From CBDCCT01 sp965214995 (lineage in GTDB: Bacteria > Deinococcota > Deinococci > Deinococcales > Trueperaceae): DNA of 64,000 nt. Under the pieces are notes generated by a model. The model did no database searches and had not been told where the DNA came from. It saw nothing but the letters and a program-made list of their open reading frames with translations. Positions 7,186 to 13,435 of the stretch are shown here, in pieces. Each line of letters begins with the position of its first letter. Within the stretch, counting starts at the first letter, position 1. The DNA lies in the NCBI GenBank assembly GCA_965214995.1, contig CBDCCT010000002.1:1984001-2048000 (forward strand), given 5' to 3'. The translations under genes and the position numbers were made by a program.

Positions 7186-8145
7186 AGTTTCCAGTGACGC
7201 CAGATGAACCTTTAGGGTCTCGTAAATCTTGTGGTCGAGCCGGGACAAAGCGAGCTTGGGGAGGTGTCCGACAGCGACAAAAGCCCCATCCTCGAGCGGA
7301 CTGGAGACGAGCACGGGCGTCGCGGTAATCTTGAAATGAGTGTAGGCGTGCGTGACGCTCCCCAGCCGCTTGCCCTCCACCGGCTCCTCCGACAGCGGAA
7401 AGCCCCACAGCCCGCCCAGCATCTCATTTTCTCCCCGTTGCCTCAGCCAAAGCCGCCCGTCCTCCATCTTGACAAGGGCGTACCGCTGGATGTGAGGAGG
7501 CTTCTTCTTTGGTTTGACGGGAGGAAACTCGGCCACGCGGCCCGCCCTGAACGCTTCGCAGGACCCGGACACGGGGCACGCGTCGCAACGGGGGGCGCGG
7601 GGCGTACACACAAGCGCGCCCAACTCCATCAGCGCCTCGTTGAAAGCGCCCGCTCGCCCTTTTGGTAAGTGGGGCAGCAGCTTCGCCTTGACTGCTTTTT
7701 CTGTTGGCTGAGAGAGCGTGAAGAGCCTCGAGGCGACGCGCTTAACGTTGCCGTCCACCGCCAGCACGTCCTCGCCAAAGGCGAGCGAGGCGACGGCGGC
7801 GGCGGTGTAGGTGCCGAGACCGGGGAGGTTGAGGAGTTCGTCGTAGCGCCTTGGAAGTTCCCCGCCGTAGTCTCTCCCAACCGCCCGCGCCGCTTCGTGC
7901 AAAAACCGCGCGCGGCGGTAGTAGCCGAGGCCCTCCCAGGCTTTGAGCACGTCATCTAAAGGGGCTGCGGCGAGGGTTTGAAGGGTGGGAAAACGCCCCA
8001 GCCAAGACTCAAAGTAAGGCACCACCGTCGTCACCTGCGTTTGTTGCAGCATCACTTCGGCAACGAGGACGCGGTAGGGGTTGCGGTCCCGCCGCCAGGG
8101 CAGGTCGCGCCCGGTCTCCCCAAACCAGTGTAGAAGCGCCTCCAC
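7087..8145 (-). CDS. mutY: A/G-specific adenine glycosylase MutY
   Basis: 352 residues from the GTG at 8145. It excises adenine opposite 8-oxoguanine. Visible are the catalytic Glu in VLVAEVMLQQTQVTTV, the HhH and Asp motif LPGLGTYTAAAVASLAFGED-VLAVDGNVKRV, the [4Fe-4S] ligands in CTPRAPRCDACPVSGSC and a C-terminal NUDIX-like recognition domain (YALVKMEDGRLWLRQRGENE, GGLWGFPL). The last ~33 residues (acidic and His-rich, EVEEVEHRHDRHGEEQR) are antisense to DUF3147 and look non-native. A GTG at 8196 would add 17 residues; the family N-terminus supports the shorter form, and TAGCGT lies 7 nt before it. Confidence 0.93.
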   Translation of the reverse strand: MEALLHWFGETGRDLPWRRDRNPYRVLVAEVMLQQTQVTTVVPYFESWLGRFPTLQTLAAAPLDDVLKAWEGLGYYRRARFLHEAARAVGRDYGGELPRRYDELLNLPGLGTYTAAAVASLAFGEDVLAVDGNVKRVASRLFTLSQPTEKAVKAKLLPHLPKGRAGAFNEALMELGALVCTPRAPRCDACPVSGSCEAFRAGRVAEFPPVKPKKKPPHIQRYALVKMEDGRLWLRQRGENEMLGGLWGFPLSEEPVEGKRLGSVTHAYTHFKITATPVLVSSPLEDGAFVAVGHLPKLALSRLDHKIYETLKVHLASLETLEVDAEQAEHPEVEEVEHRHDRHGEEQRRDEA

Positions 8146-8173
8146 ATTTGTTACGCTACCTAAGCAGGAGCGT

Positions 8174-8195
8174 TGTCGCGGGCGCGCCCGCGACA
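8174..8195. promoter_or_regulatory. 22-bp perfect GC palindrome between mutY and the SagB-type gene
   Basis: The two arms meet at the AscI-like centre GGCGCGCC and extend to TGTCGC/GCGACA with no mismatch. It sits just upstream of the mutY start in the divergent spacer, where an operator would be expected. No U-tract, so a terminator is less likely. Confidence 0.5.
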
Positions 8196-8302
8196 CGGGT
8201 GGGGGTGCGTTGCGGGGTGACTAGGTGTTAAACTCGTTCAAAACGCGAGGTGACCGGGGTCGCAACGAGCCAACCGCAGCGGGGGGACCGCTAGGAGACG
8301 GA

Positions 8303-9016
8303 GTGCCCAACAGCAAAGACAAGTCCATTGGCGCGAGCTTCCAATCGCAGACCAAGTACCGCCGGGGCGGGCTGCCGGGCAAAACGGGCAAGGCGGTCTC
8401 GGCCTACAAGGTCTACGCCAACCCGTTGGAGGTCGACGCCTTGCCCGTCCCTGACCTTAAAGGCGGCAAGGGCCTGTGGTCCGCGCTCGCCACCACCCGC
8501 GCGAGCATCCCCGAGGGCGGTCGGCTGCGCCAGCGCGACGTGTCGCAGATTCTCTGGGCCACGGCGGGTTTTACCTACGGCGGCCAGCGTACCCGCTCGA
8601 GCGCGGTGCCCCTGCCGGGGGTCGAGACCTACCTCATCGTCAGGCAGGTCGAGGGGGTCTTTGCCGGGGTTTACCACTACAACCCGCGCGAGCATTCGTT
8701 GGAGTACCTCGTCTCCCACGACCCCTCGTTCGACCTCCAAGACGCGCTCTTAGGCGACACCGACATCGACGCCTGCGCGGCCATCATCGCCTACACGGGG
8801 CTGCCAAGTCGCATCGACGACGGGGCCAAGAGCCGCGCCTACCGCTACTTGTACCTCGAAGCGGGCGCGGCGGCGCAGTGCGCGGTGATGGCGGCGGTGG
8901 GCTTAGACCTGGTCGCCACCTTCCGCGCCGAGTTTTATGACGATGAGCTCGCGCGGCTCCTTCAGGTGGACGGGGCGAACGAGTTTCCGCTGGGTGTGGT
9001 GACGCTGGGGACGTGA
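8303..9016 (+). CDS. SagB/ThcOx-type FMN dehydrogenase (nitroreductase superfamily)
   Basis: 237 residues. The pattern LWSALATTRASIP..RLRQRDVSQILWATAGFT..RTRSSAVPLPG followed by GVYHYNPREHSLEYL and EAGAAAQCAVMAAVGL is that of the SagB-type dehydrogenases: flavin enzymes that oxidise azoline rings to azoles in peptide natural products, with many family members of unknown substrate. The GTG at 8303 was chosen because AGGAG lies 5-6 nt upstream; a GTG at 8225 lacks a binding site. No precursor peptide, cyclodehydratase or transporter gene lies nearby, so a role in RiPP synthesis is not supported here. Confidence 0.85.
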   Translation: MPNSKDKSIGASFQSQTKYRRGGLPGKTGKAVSAYKVYANPLEVDALPVPDLKGGKGLWSALATTRASIPEGGRLRQRDVSQILWATAGFTYGGQRTRSSAVPLPGVETYLIVRQVEGVFAGVYHYNPREHSLEYLVSHDPSFDLQDALLGDTDIDACAAIIAYTGLPSRIDDGAKSRAYRYLYLEAGAAAQCAVMAAVGLDLVATFRAEFYDDELARLLQVDGANEFPLGVVTLGT

Positions 9017-9068
9017 GAAGCGAGAGAAAAAGGGTAAGAGAGGGCTTTTCTCCAGGTTACTGTCCGTT

Positions 9069-9461
9069 GTGACTTCTGAGCCAAGCACCGTTTTTGTCTA
9101 CGGCACCTTGAAGCCCGGCGGGAAGAATTTTCATGTGGCAAAGCTTGGCGGCGCGTTCTCGGTGAGGGAGGCTTATGTGGAGGGGATGCGGCTCTACGCC
9201 CTCGAGCCCGAAGCCTACCCCGCCATGATTCCGGGCGAGAGGCGGGTTCACGGTTTCGTGCTGGATTATGAGGATGTAGGGGCGGCGCTGCCTCACTTGG
9301 ACGTGCTCGAGGGCTGCGACCTCTCCCCGCCCCTCTACCACCGCGTTCTTGTGAAAATTTGCCCGACAGGGGAGACGGTCTGGACCTACCTCTACGCACG
9401 GCGGGAGCGGCTGAGCGCGCCCGGTGTGACCCTCTTGCTTGACGGGATTTGGGCGGTATAG
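9069..9461 (+). CDS. AIG2-like / gamma-glutamylcyclotransferase family protein
   Basis: 130 residues. The N-terminal VFVYGTLKPGGKN is the GGCT-fold nucleotide signature YGxLK/R, and the C-terminal half has AYPAMIPGERRVHGFVLDY and the catalytic Glu region LDVLEGCD. Enzymes of this fold cyclise gamma-glutamyl amines to release 5-oxoproline; substrate here unknown. GTG start at 9069 with TACTGT 5 nt upstream, consistent with a leaderless mRNA. Next to the SagB-type gene on the same strand, 52 nt apart. Confidence 0.85.
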   Translation: MTSEPSTVFVYGTLKPGGKNFHVAKLGGAFSVREAYVEGMRLYALEPEAYPAMIPGERRVHGFVLDYEDVGAALPHLDVLEGCDLSPPLYHRVLVKICPTGETVWTYLYARRERLSAPGVTLLLDGIWAV

Positions 9462-9603
9462 GCGACTTCTAAAAATGTGGTTTTTGGAGGTTTTTACTTA
9501 ACAATTCAAGGCGGGCGAAAAAGCCAGTTTTGTTTGTTACACGAAGCTCGAGTTCGACCTACAAAAACAAAGAGGAAGCTCGTCCAGCACGTAATTTCCT
9601 CGC

Positions 9604-9632
9604 TTGACAGGTGTGAATTGACAGCGTAAAGT
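9604..9632 (+). promoter_or_regulatory. Consensus sigma-70 promoter of the lysW leader
   Basis: TTGACA, 17-nt spacer, TAAAGT. The best promoter in the window. A GTG codon follows 7 nt after the -10 box, the usual distance for leaderless starts in this genome, and opens the leader peptide. Confidence 0.75.
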
Positions 9633-9639
9633 AGCCCTC

Positions 9640-9669
9640 GTGAAGGCGCTCCGAAAACCGCTTGGCTGA
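9640..9669 (+). CDS. Putative leader peptide MKALRKPLG with Lys/Arg codons
   Basis: GTG-AAG-GCG-CTC-CGA-AAA-CCG-CTT-GGC-TGA. Nine codons, two Lys and one Arg, opening 7 nt after a consensus -10 box with no leader, and lying 162 nt before lysW. The setting, upstream of a lysine/arginine-type biosynthesis gene pair, is what a transcription-attenuation peptide would need: ribosome stalling at Lys or Arg codons when the amino acid is short. Followed by a hairpin plus T-run at 9706-9726 that might serve as a weak terminator. Not shown to be translated. Confidence 0.5.
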   Translation: MKALRKPLG

Positions 9670-9705
9670 TTCCGTACCGGCGTCCCTGGCGTGCGAGCGA
9701 GTGCC

Positions 9706-9726
9706 CCCTTCAAAATTAAGGGTTTT
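9706..9726 (+). terminator. Possible attenuator hairpin before lysW
   Basis: CCCTT, loop CAAAATT, AAGGG, TTTT. The stem is only five pairs and the T-run four, so it is weak as a terminator. Confidence 0.3.
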
Positions 9727-9831
9727 GGTGAGGCGTCTTGCCAACCCGACCGGAATTGTGAAGTTTTCCTCGAGCCCCCACCCAAAAACATCTTCAACGA
9801 CAGTTCACGTTCACCTTCAAAGGAGTTAACC

Positions 9832-9987
9832 ATGTGTCCAGAGTGCGGTAATAGCGTCGAGCAAGAAGGCCTGGAAAGAGGCGAGCTCATCGTCTGCGAC
9901 GAGTGCGGCAGCGAGTTGGAGGTGGTGGAAACGGACCCCCTGAGGCTCGAGCTTGCCCCCGAAGAAGACGAAGATTGGGGCGAGTAG
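9832..9987 (+). CDS. lysW: Amino-group carrier protein LysW
   Basis: 51 residues. It is the small carrier whose C-terminal Glu is joined to alpha-aminoadipate so that lysine is built while bound to protein. Two zinc-binding Cys pairs are visible (MCPECGNS and VCDECGSELEV), with an acidic body and the strictly conserved EDWGE C-terminus. The ATG follows AAAGGAG by 8 nt. Stop TAG shares a base with the GTG start of lysX, giving tight coupling to its ligase. Confidence 0.96.
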   Translation: MCPECGNSVEQEGLERGELIVCDECGSELEVVETDPLRLELAPEEDEDWGE

Positions 9988-10880
9988 TGCCGGTTTTAGA
10001 ACGCCCCTCTCGTGCCGGGCCGCGCGTCGCGGTCCTGTACGACCGGCTGCGGCCCGAAGAGCGGATGCTCTTTGAGGCGTTTGGGCGCGAGGGTGTCCCC
10101 TTTGAGAAGCTTTACGCCCCGCAACTGAGCGCCGACTTTGGCGACATGTCCGCGCTGGCGCGCTTTGACGTGGTCTTAGAGCGCTGCGTGTCCCAAACGC
10201 GCGGGCTCGCGCTCAGCCGCGTTTTCGAGGCACTCGGCGCTGTCGTCATCAACCGGCCCGCGGTCATCGAGACCTGCGGCGACAAGGGGGCGACGAACGC
10301 GGCGCTGCTAAAAGCGGGCGTCAAGACGCCCCGCACCGGCCTCGCCTTTAGCAGCGAAACGGCGTTGGAACTCTGCGAACGCTTCGGCTACCCCGTGGTG
10401 ATGAAGCCCGTGGTGGGCTCGTGGGGCCGGATGGTCGCCAAGCTTAATGACCGCGACGCGGCGGAGGCGGTTTTGGAGCACAAGGAGACGTTGGGTGGCC
10501 CCGCGCACAAGGTTTTTTACGTTCAGGAGTTCGTCGAGAAGCCGGGCCGCGACATCCGCGCCTTTGTGGTGGGGGATGAAGTCACCGCCGCGATATACCG
10601 CCACTCGGCGCACTGGATAACCAACACGGCGCGGGGCGCGGTGGCGACGAACTGCCCCATTTATGACGAATTAGAAGATGTATGTCTGCGCGCGGCGCGG
10701 GCGGTGGGCTGTGGGACGGGCGGGGTGGTGGCGGTGGACGTGCTCGAGAGTGAGCGCGGCCTCCTAGTCGCCGAAATGAATCACACGATGGAGTTTCGCA
10801 ACTCGGTCACCACGACGGGGGTGGATATTCCTTTGATGGTGGTGCGGCACGCGGCGGCGCAGCTTGTTCAGGCTAGGTGA
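9987..10880 (+). CDS. lysX: Alpha-aminoadipate--LysW ligase LysX
   Basis: 297 residues, ATP-grasp fold of the RimK/LysX type. It joins alpha-aminoadipate to the C-terminal Glu of LysW using ATP. Seen are RVAVLYDRLRPEERMLFEAF at the N-terminus, KPVVGSWGRMVAKL in the ATP-grasp domain and EMNHTMEFRNSVTTTGVDI, the LysX substrate motif. The motif favours the alpha-aminoadipate branch over the glutamate (ArgX) branch, but specificity is inferred. GTG start overlaps the lysW stop (TAGTG). The other lys genes are not in the window. Confidence 0.93.
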   Translation: MPVLERPSRAGPRVAVLYDRLRPEERMLFEAFGREGVPFEKLYAPQLSADFGDMSALARFDVVLERCVSQTRGLALSRVFEALGAVVINRPAVIETCGDKGATNAALLKAGVKTPRTGLAFSSETALELCERFGYPVVMKPVVGSWGRMVAKLNDRDAAEAVLEHKETLGGPAHKVFYVQEFVEKPGRDIRAFVVGDEVTAAIYRHSAHWITNTARGAVATNCPIYDELEDVCLRAARAVGCGTGGVVAVDVLESERGLLVAEMNHTMEFRNSVTTTGVDIPLMVVRHAAAQLVQAR

Positions 10881-10913
10881 GCTCGAGCCTGACCACCCTT
10901 TGTCAGGAGTTCG

Positions 10914-11057
10914 ATGTCGAGAAGGTCGCGGGGTCTGCCCGCTGCTCGTTTGGTCGTAGAGGAAGCACCAGAGCATCTTCACTGGCCTGACTTAGATGTT
11001 GATTTGAGTTTGGCGATGATTCGAGAGCCGGAGAAGTATCCGTTGGTTGCTAGGTAA
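10914..11057 (+). CDS. Small DUF2442-like protein or fragment, 47 residues
   Basis: Opens with ATG at 10914 behind AGGAG (spacing 4-5) and ends with EEAPEHLHWPDLDVDLSLAMI followed by a short charged tail. The HWPDLDVDLS stretch resembles the end of DUF2442 proteins, which are often found with TA genes. It lacks the N-terminal half of the family, so it may be a remnant. The stop at 11055 abuts the first copy of the 45-bp intergenic repeat. Confidence 0.5.
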   Translation: MSRRSRGLPAARLVVEEAPEHLHWPDLDVDLSLAMIREPEKYPLVAR

Positions 11058-11103
11058 GCTCGAGCCGCGCCTTAGGAACAAGAAAGAGGCTTTAGGGCTC
11101 GAG
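11056..11103. repeat. 45-bp intergenic repeat, copy 1
   Basis: GCTCGAGCCGCGCCTT, then an A-rich centre (AAGAAAGAGGCTTT), then GGGCTCGAGC. Both ends are CTCGAG sites. The same pattern recurs at about 11.70, 12.58 and 13.31 kb, all in the TA island. Confidence 0.75.
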
Positions 11104-11415
11104 CTTTATTTGGGTGTAGCTTGCGGGTCGAACGGCCTCGAGCGCCGCAGAAATAACATCAGGCTTGGTTTGTATTTTGGGCCAACTGGTGGTCATCAGT
11201 ACGATTATAGCGATGGTTCTTTTTGCTAGGTTCTGCTGATAGCGTAGGTTTTGGTCGGTTGTTATCAGCACATCAAAGGTAGCTTTCTCAGCCGCTTCGA
11301 TGAGTTCGCCGTTGTTGAGTTCGTTCCAGCCCAACTCAAACGCCGTAGAAATCTCGTGCCCAGGCAGGTGCTTTCGTAGAGGCAGAGGTACACCCTGGTC
11401 AAACAAAATCTTCAC
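11092..11415 (-). CDS. DUF5615 PIN-like toxin
   Basis: 107 residues. MKILFDQGVPLPLRKHLPGHEI, then DVLITTDQNLRYQQNLAKR, is the DUF5615 pattern (Mut7-C/PIN-like, with Asp6 and the TDQN motif as metal ligands). These proteins are partners of DUF433 proteins, and the DUF433 gene lies 3 nt upstream. It should be the ribonuclease-like toxin of the pair. The last residues overlap repeat copy 1, which gives the C-terminus its end codons. Confidence 0.85.
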   Translation of the reverse strand: MKILFDQGVPLPLRKHLPGHEISTAFELGWNELNNGELIEAAEKATFDVLITTDQNLRYQQNLAKRTIAIIVLMTTSWPKIQTKPDVISAALEAVRPASYTQIKLEP

Positions 11416-11418
11416 CCT

Positions 11419-11637
11419 TTAGGCTGCTTCTAAGCTGCGGCTGGTGTGCTCCAGAACGGCGTCTACTTGTGCTTTGGTCACGCCAGGGAACCACGCCAAA
11501 AAATCCTCTACGCTCGCGCCGTCTTCAATGTTTTCGAAAAGGGCTTTGACGGGCACACGCGAGCCCTTGAACACCCAGGCACCGTTGAGCTTTTCAGGAT
11601 GACGTTCAACTGCAGGGCAGCTTGACCACTCGAGCAC
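11419..11637 (-). CDS. DUF433 antitoxin
   Basis: 72 residues: GAWVFKGSRVPVKALFENIEDGASVEDFLAWFPGVT is the classic DUF433 winged-HTH core, followed by KAQVDAVLEHTSRSLE. DUF433 proteins bind DNA and neutralise DUF5615 toxins. GTG start at 11637. The promoter and first two codons are inside the 112-bp direct repeat, whose second copy lies 880 bp away without the gene. Confidence 0.9.
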   Translation of the reverse strand: MLEWSSCPAVERHPEKLNGAWVFKGSRVPVKALFENIEDGASVEDFLAWFPGVTKAQVDAVLEHTSRSLEAA

Positions 11638-11743
11638 CTTGATACCAACTTTCCTTTGAATTGCTCGACCTTAGTCTCTTGTAAAGATAGTAGCACGCCC
11701 TAAGCCGCGCCTTGGGGATGAAAAAGAGACTGTGGGGCTCGAG
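11632..11743. repeat. 112-bp direct repeat, copy 1 (carries DUF433 promoter and start)
   Basis: Identical base for base to 12512-12623. It contains the first codons and start region of the DUF433 gene, an AT-rich promoter stretch (CTTGTAAAGATAGTAGCACG) and a 45-bp intergenic repeat copy. The pair brackets the PIN gene pair at 11773-12442. Confidence 0.9.
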
Positions 11744-11772
11744 CCTTGTTTAGTGACCTTTGCAGCACTTGG

Positions 11773-11967
11773 TTAGGGTGCATGTTTCGATTCTTTGGGT
11801 ATCTTGACAACAGGTTTGATACGTTTAGCAGGAAACGACACAAAGGTTTTGTCACTCTGCTCTTCTTGACGTTTAAGGTCGGCGAAGATAGCTTCTAAGT
11901 CGTAGTTGAACTTTTTGGCGTGTTCCTCACGTATACGTCTTACCTCTTGAACGATCGCGTCACTCAT
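11773..11967 (-). CDS. Putative antitoxin of PIN pair, 64 residues
   Basis: A small charged protein, helical at the N-terminus (AIVQEVRRIREEHAKKFNYD), then LEAIFADLKRQEEQ and a basic Pro-rich tail. Proteins of this look are commonly found after PIN toxins of this subtype and are presumed antitoxins; no DNA-binding motif is obvious. It overlaps the PIN gene by 8 nt, downstream of it, so the order is toxin first. It lies between the two 112-bp direct repeats. Confidence 0.7.
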   Translation of the reverse strand: MSDAIVQEVRRIREEHAKKFNYDLEAIFADLKRQEEQSDKTFVSFPAKRIKPVVKIPKESKHAP

Positions 11968-12442
11968 CCCTTACCTCCTTTAACTCTTCAGGTGTACAAA
12001 TTACAGGGGGTTCGTAGCCCTCAGCACGGCAGAGCGCTTCAATCCTACTGCGCGTCACGGCGTTGGCAATATGTTTGAGGTTCCACGTCATGAGGTAATC
12101 CACGCCGTTGGTGGTGGCAATGGCGATATGTGCTGCGTCTTCAGAAACCCTTTGCGGCACTAGCTCCTCACGCATGATGCTTTGGGCTAACGCAAGGGCT
12201 TCTTCGCTCGTCGGCAACAGCGGAATGCCGTGCAACGCTTCGAGCCGCTTCTCCGCGGCCCCAACGTCACCGCCCCCCGCCTCTTGATGGACAAGCTGCG
12301 AAACAAACAAGTCGAAATGCGGACGCGTGTCGAGCCACCAGTCTTGCGTGATTTGCTGGTAAGCAGCCGTAACCAAATCTCGGCTTGGGCGAGCCGTGAG
12401 ATAACTGATGATGGTCGTCTCTAAGTAGACCTTAGGCTTCAC
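11960..12442 (-). CDS. PIN-domain toxin
   Basis: 160 residues. The first Asp/Glu position reads KVYLETTIISYLTARPSRD (Glu8 instead of Asp, typical of this PIN subgroup), followed by VSQLVHQEAGGGD, SEDAAHIAIATTNGVDYLMTWN and LKHIAN. Expected to be an RNase toxin. GTG start at 12442 with TAAAAT exactly 6 nt upstream, so it has its own leaderless promoter, although a copied DUF433 promoter lies 70-180 bp further upstream in the same direction. Confidence 0.88.
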   Translation of the reverse strand: MKPKVYLETTIISYLTARPSRDLVTAAYQQITQDWWLDTRPHFDLFVSQLVHQEAGGGDVGAAEKRLEALHGIPLLPTSEEALALAQSIMREELVPQRVSEDAAHIAIATTNGVDYLMTWNLKHIANAVTRSRIEALCRAEGYEPPVICTPEELKEVRDE

Positions 12443-12448
12443 AGCCCG

Positions 12449-12454
12449 ATTTTA
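12449..12454 (-). promoter_or_regulatory. -10 box, leaderless start of PIN gene
   Basis: TAAAAT on the minus strand, 6 nt before the GTG at 12442. Confidence 0.6.
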
Positions 12455-12511
12455 CTACAGGTGCTAAAGGTGGAAGGACGTAACGACTCAAGCTCAGGAT
12501 TTGAAGGGCTT

Positions 12512-12623
12512 GAGCACCTTGATACCAACTTTCCTTTGAATTGCTCGACCTTAGTCTCTTGTAAAGATAGTAGCACGCCCTAAGCCGCGCCTTGGGGATG
12601 AAAAAGAGACTGTGGGGCTCGAG
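12512..12623. repeat. 112-bp direct repeat, copy 2 (orphan DUF433 promoter)
   Basis: Same sequence as 11632-11743, including the GTG and one further codon of DUF433, after which the reading frame diverges and stops within seven codons. The gene body is absent. It points toward the PIN pair. Confidence 0.9.
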
Positions 12624-12648
12624 TCAAGACAAAAAGAGACGCCACGCT

Positions 12649-13071
12649 TTATGCAGTTCGGCCTCGCGGCACCGTCTCAAAGCCCGCTTGACTGAAGTGT
12701 CTGTCAAAGGTCAGGGCCGCAACGATAGCTTGCTCTGCCATCACGACGAAGGAGACGCAGTCGGTAAACGAATACCTTTTGTCTTGATGCTCCCGGAAGT
12801 ACCGCCAGCCTTTTCGGAAAAGCGCCTCGTCCACTTGCAGCACATGAACAGCAGGGCTTTGTAACAGCCTTTGGCCTACCTCTACAGCTTTGACGTGATG
12901 GTTGCGGCTGTTGAAGAAAGTTACGATTTCGTCAAATACATAAGAGGTAGTGATAATAGGAGGTAATGACGCGCTAAAGCTTTGCCAGTGAGAGAGGGCG
13001 GCGCGGTGGTTTTGGTCGTTGGCAAGTTCTAGCGCAAGCACGTAACCAGTGTCCAGAAAAACGGGATTCAC
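12649..13071 (-). CDS. PIN-domain toxin (VapC-like)
   Basis: 140 residues: VFLDTGYVLALELANDQNH (Asp7), TSYVFDEIVTFFNSR (Glu), YSFTDCVSFVVM (the TDC motif with the third acidic residue) and ALTFDRHFSQAGF (Asp). This is a standard four-acid PIN site. It overlaps the AbrB-like antitoxin gene by 4 nt and is downstream of it. Expected to be an RNA endonuclease kept in check by that partner. Confidence 0.92.
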   Translation of the reverse strand: MNPVFLDTGYVLALELANDQNHRAALSHWQSFSASLPPIITTSYVFDEIVTFFNSRNHHVKAVEVGQRLLQSPAVHVLQVDEALFRKGWRYFREHQDKRYSFTDCVSFVVMAEQAIVAALTFDRHFSQAGFETVPRGRTA

Positions 13072-13271
13072 GGGTACAGATAGGCGTCATGGTTTTCTGA
13101 AGCGTCCGTTGCGTCGTCCTCGAGAGGCTGGGTGCCAAGCTGAAGGATGGGGTCGGCGCGAAGTGGGACGACGAGAATACCGTCTTCTTGTCTGCGAATT
13201 TCAACCGCCTCGACCCCCTCGAGCCAAGCTTTGGGGATGACGACGCCGTCTTCGGTGACTCGAGCTTTCAT
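13068..13271 (-). CDS. AbrB/SpoVT-like antitoxin
   Basis: 67 residues with a swapped-hairpin-like N-terminus: MKARVTEDGVVIPKAWLEGV then EAVEIRRQEDGILVVPL. The acidic C-terminal tail (LEDDATDASENHDAYLYP) should bind the PIN toxin. TATGAT lies 6 nt before the ATG: leaderless. Confidence 0.85.
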   Translation of the reverse strand: MKARVTEDGVVIPKAWLEGVEAVEIRRQEDGILVVPLRADPILQLGTQPLEDDATDASENHDAYLYP

Positions 13272-13277
13272 ACCATC

Positions 13278-13283
13278 ATCATA
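13278..13283 (-). promoter_or_regulatory. -10 box, leaderless start of AbrB-like antitoxin
   Basis: TATGAT on the minus strand, 6 nt before the ATG at 13271. Confidence 0.65.
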
Positions 13284-13302
13284 CTGCGTTTACTGGCGAA
13301 GT

Positions 13303-13350
13303 GAGGCTCGAGCCGCGCCTTGGGGTGAAAAAGAGGCTTTGGGGCTCGAG
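13303..13350. repeat. 45-bp intergenic repeat, copy 4
   Basis: GCTCGAGCCGCGCCTT, GGGGTGAAAAAGAGGC, TTTGGGGCTCGAGC. Full-length copy with CTCGAG at both ends, in the spacer upstream of the AbrB/PIN operon. Copies 2 and 3 are inside the 112-bp repeats. Confidence 0.8.
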
Positions 13351-13401
13351 CTTTCATGCTTGCAGCATATGCCGAACTCGTGGTGAATTTTTGGCGGGAT
13401 G

Positions 13402-13435
13402 CTTCAAAACCCATTGAAGCGCCTAGTCAAGGCGC
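13402..13435 (-). terminator. Tandem hairpins at the end of the 167-residue gene
   Basis: GCTTCAA/TTGAAGC (7 bp, loop AACCCA) and GCGCCT/AGGCGC (6 bp, loop AGTCA), touching each other and enclosing the stop codon at 13427. Only a short T-run (GGGTTTTG) on the minus strand, so termination is possible but weak. Confidence 0.4.

Larger units (their letters stand above)
9462..9831 (+). other. Leader region of lysW-lysX
   Basis: This 370-nt gap holds a strong promoter (9604-9632), a 9-codon leader ORF (9640-9669), a small hairpin CCCTT/AAGGG followed by TTTT (9706-9726) and the lysW ribosome binding site AAAGGAG near 9818. Upstream of 9600 I see nothing but AT-rich sequence and one CTCGAG. Confidence 0.5.
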
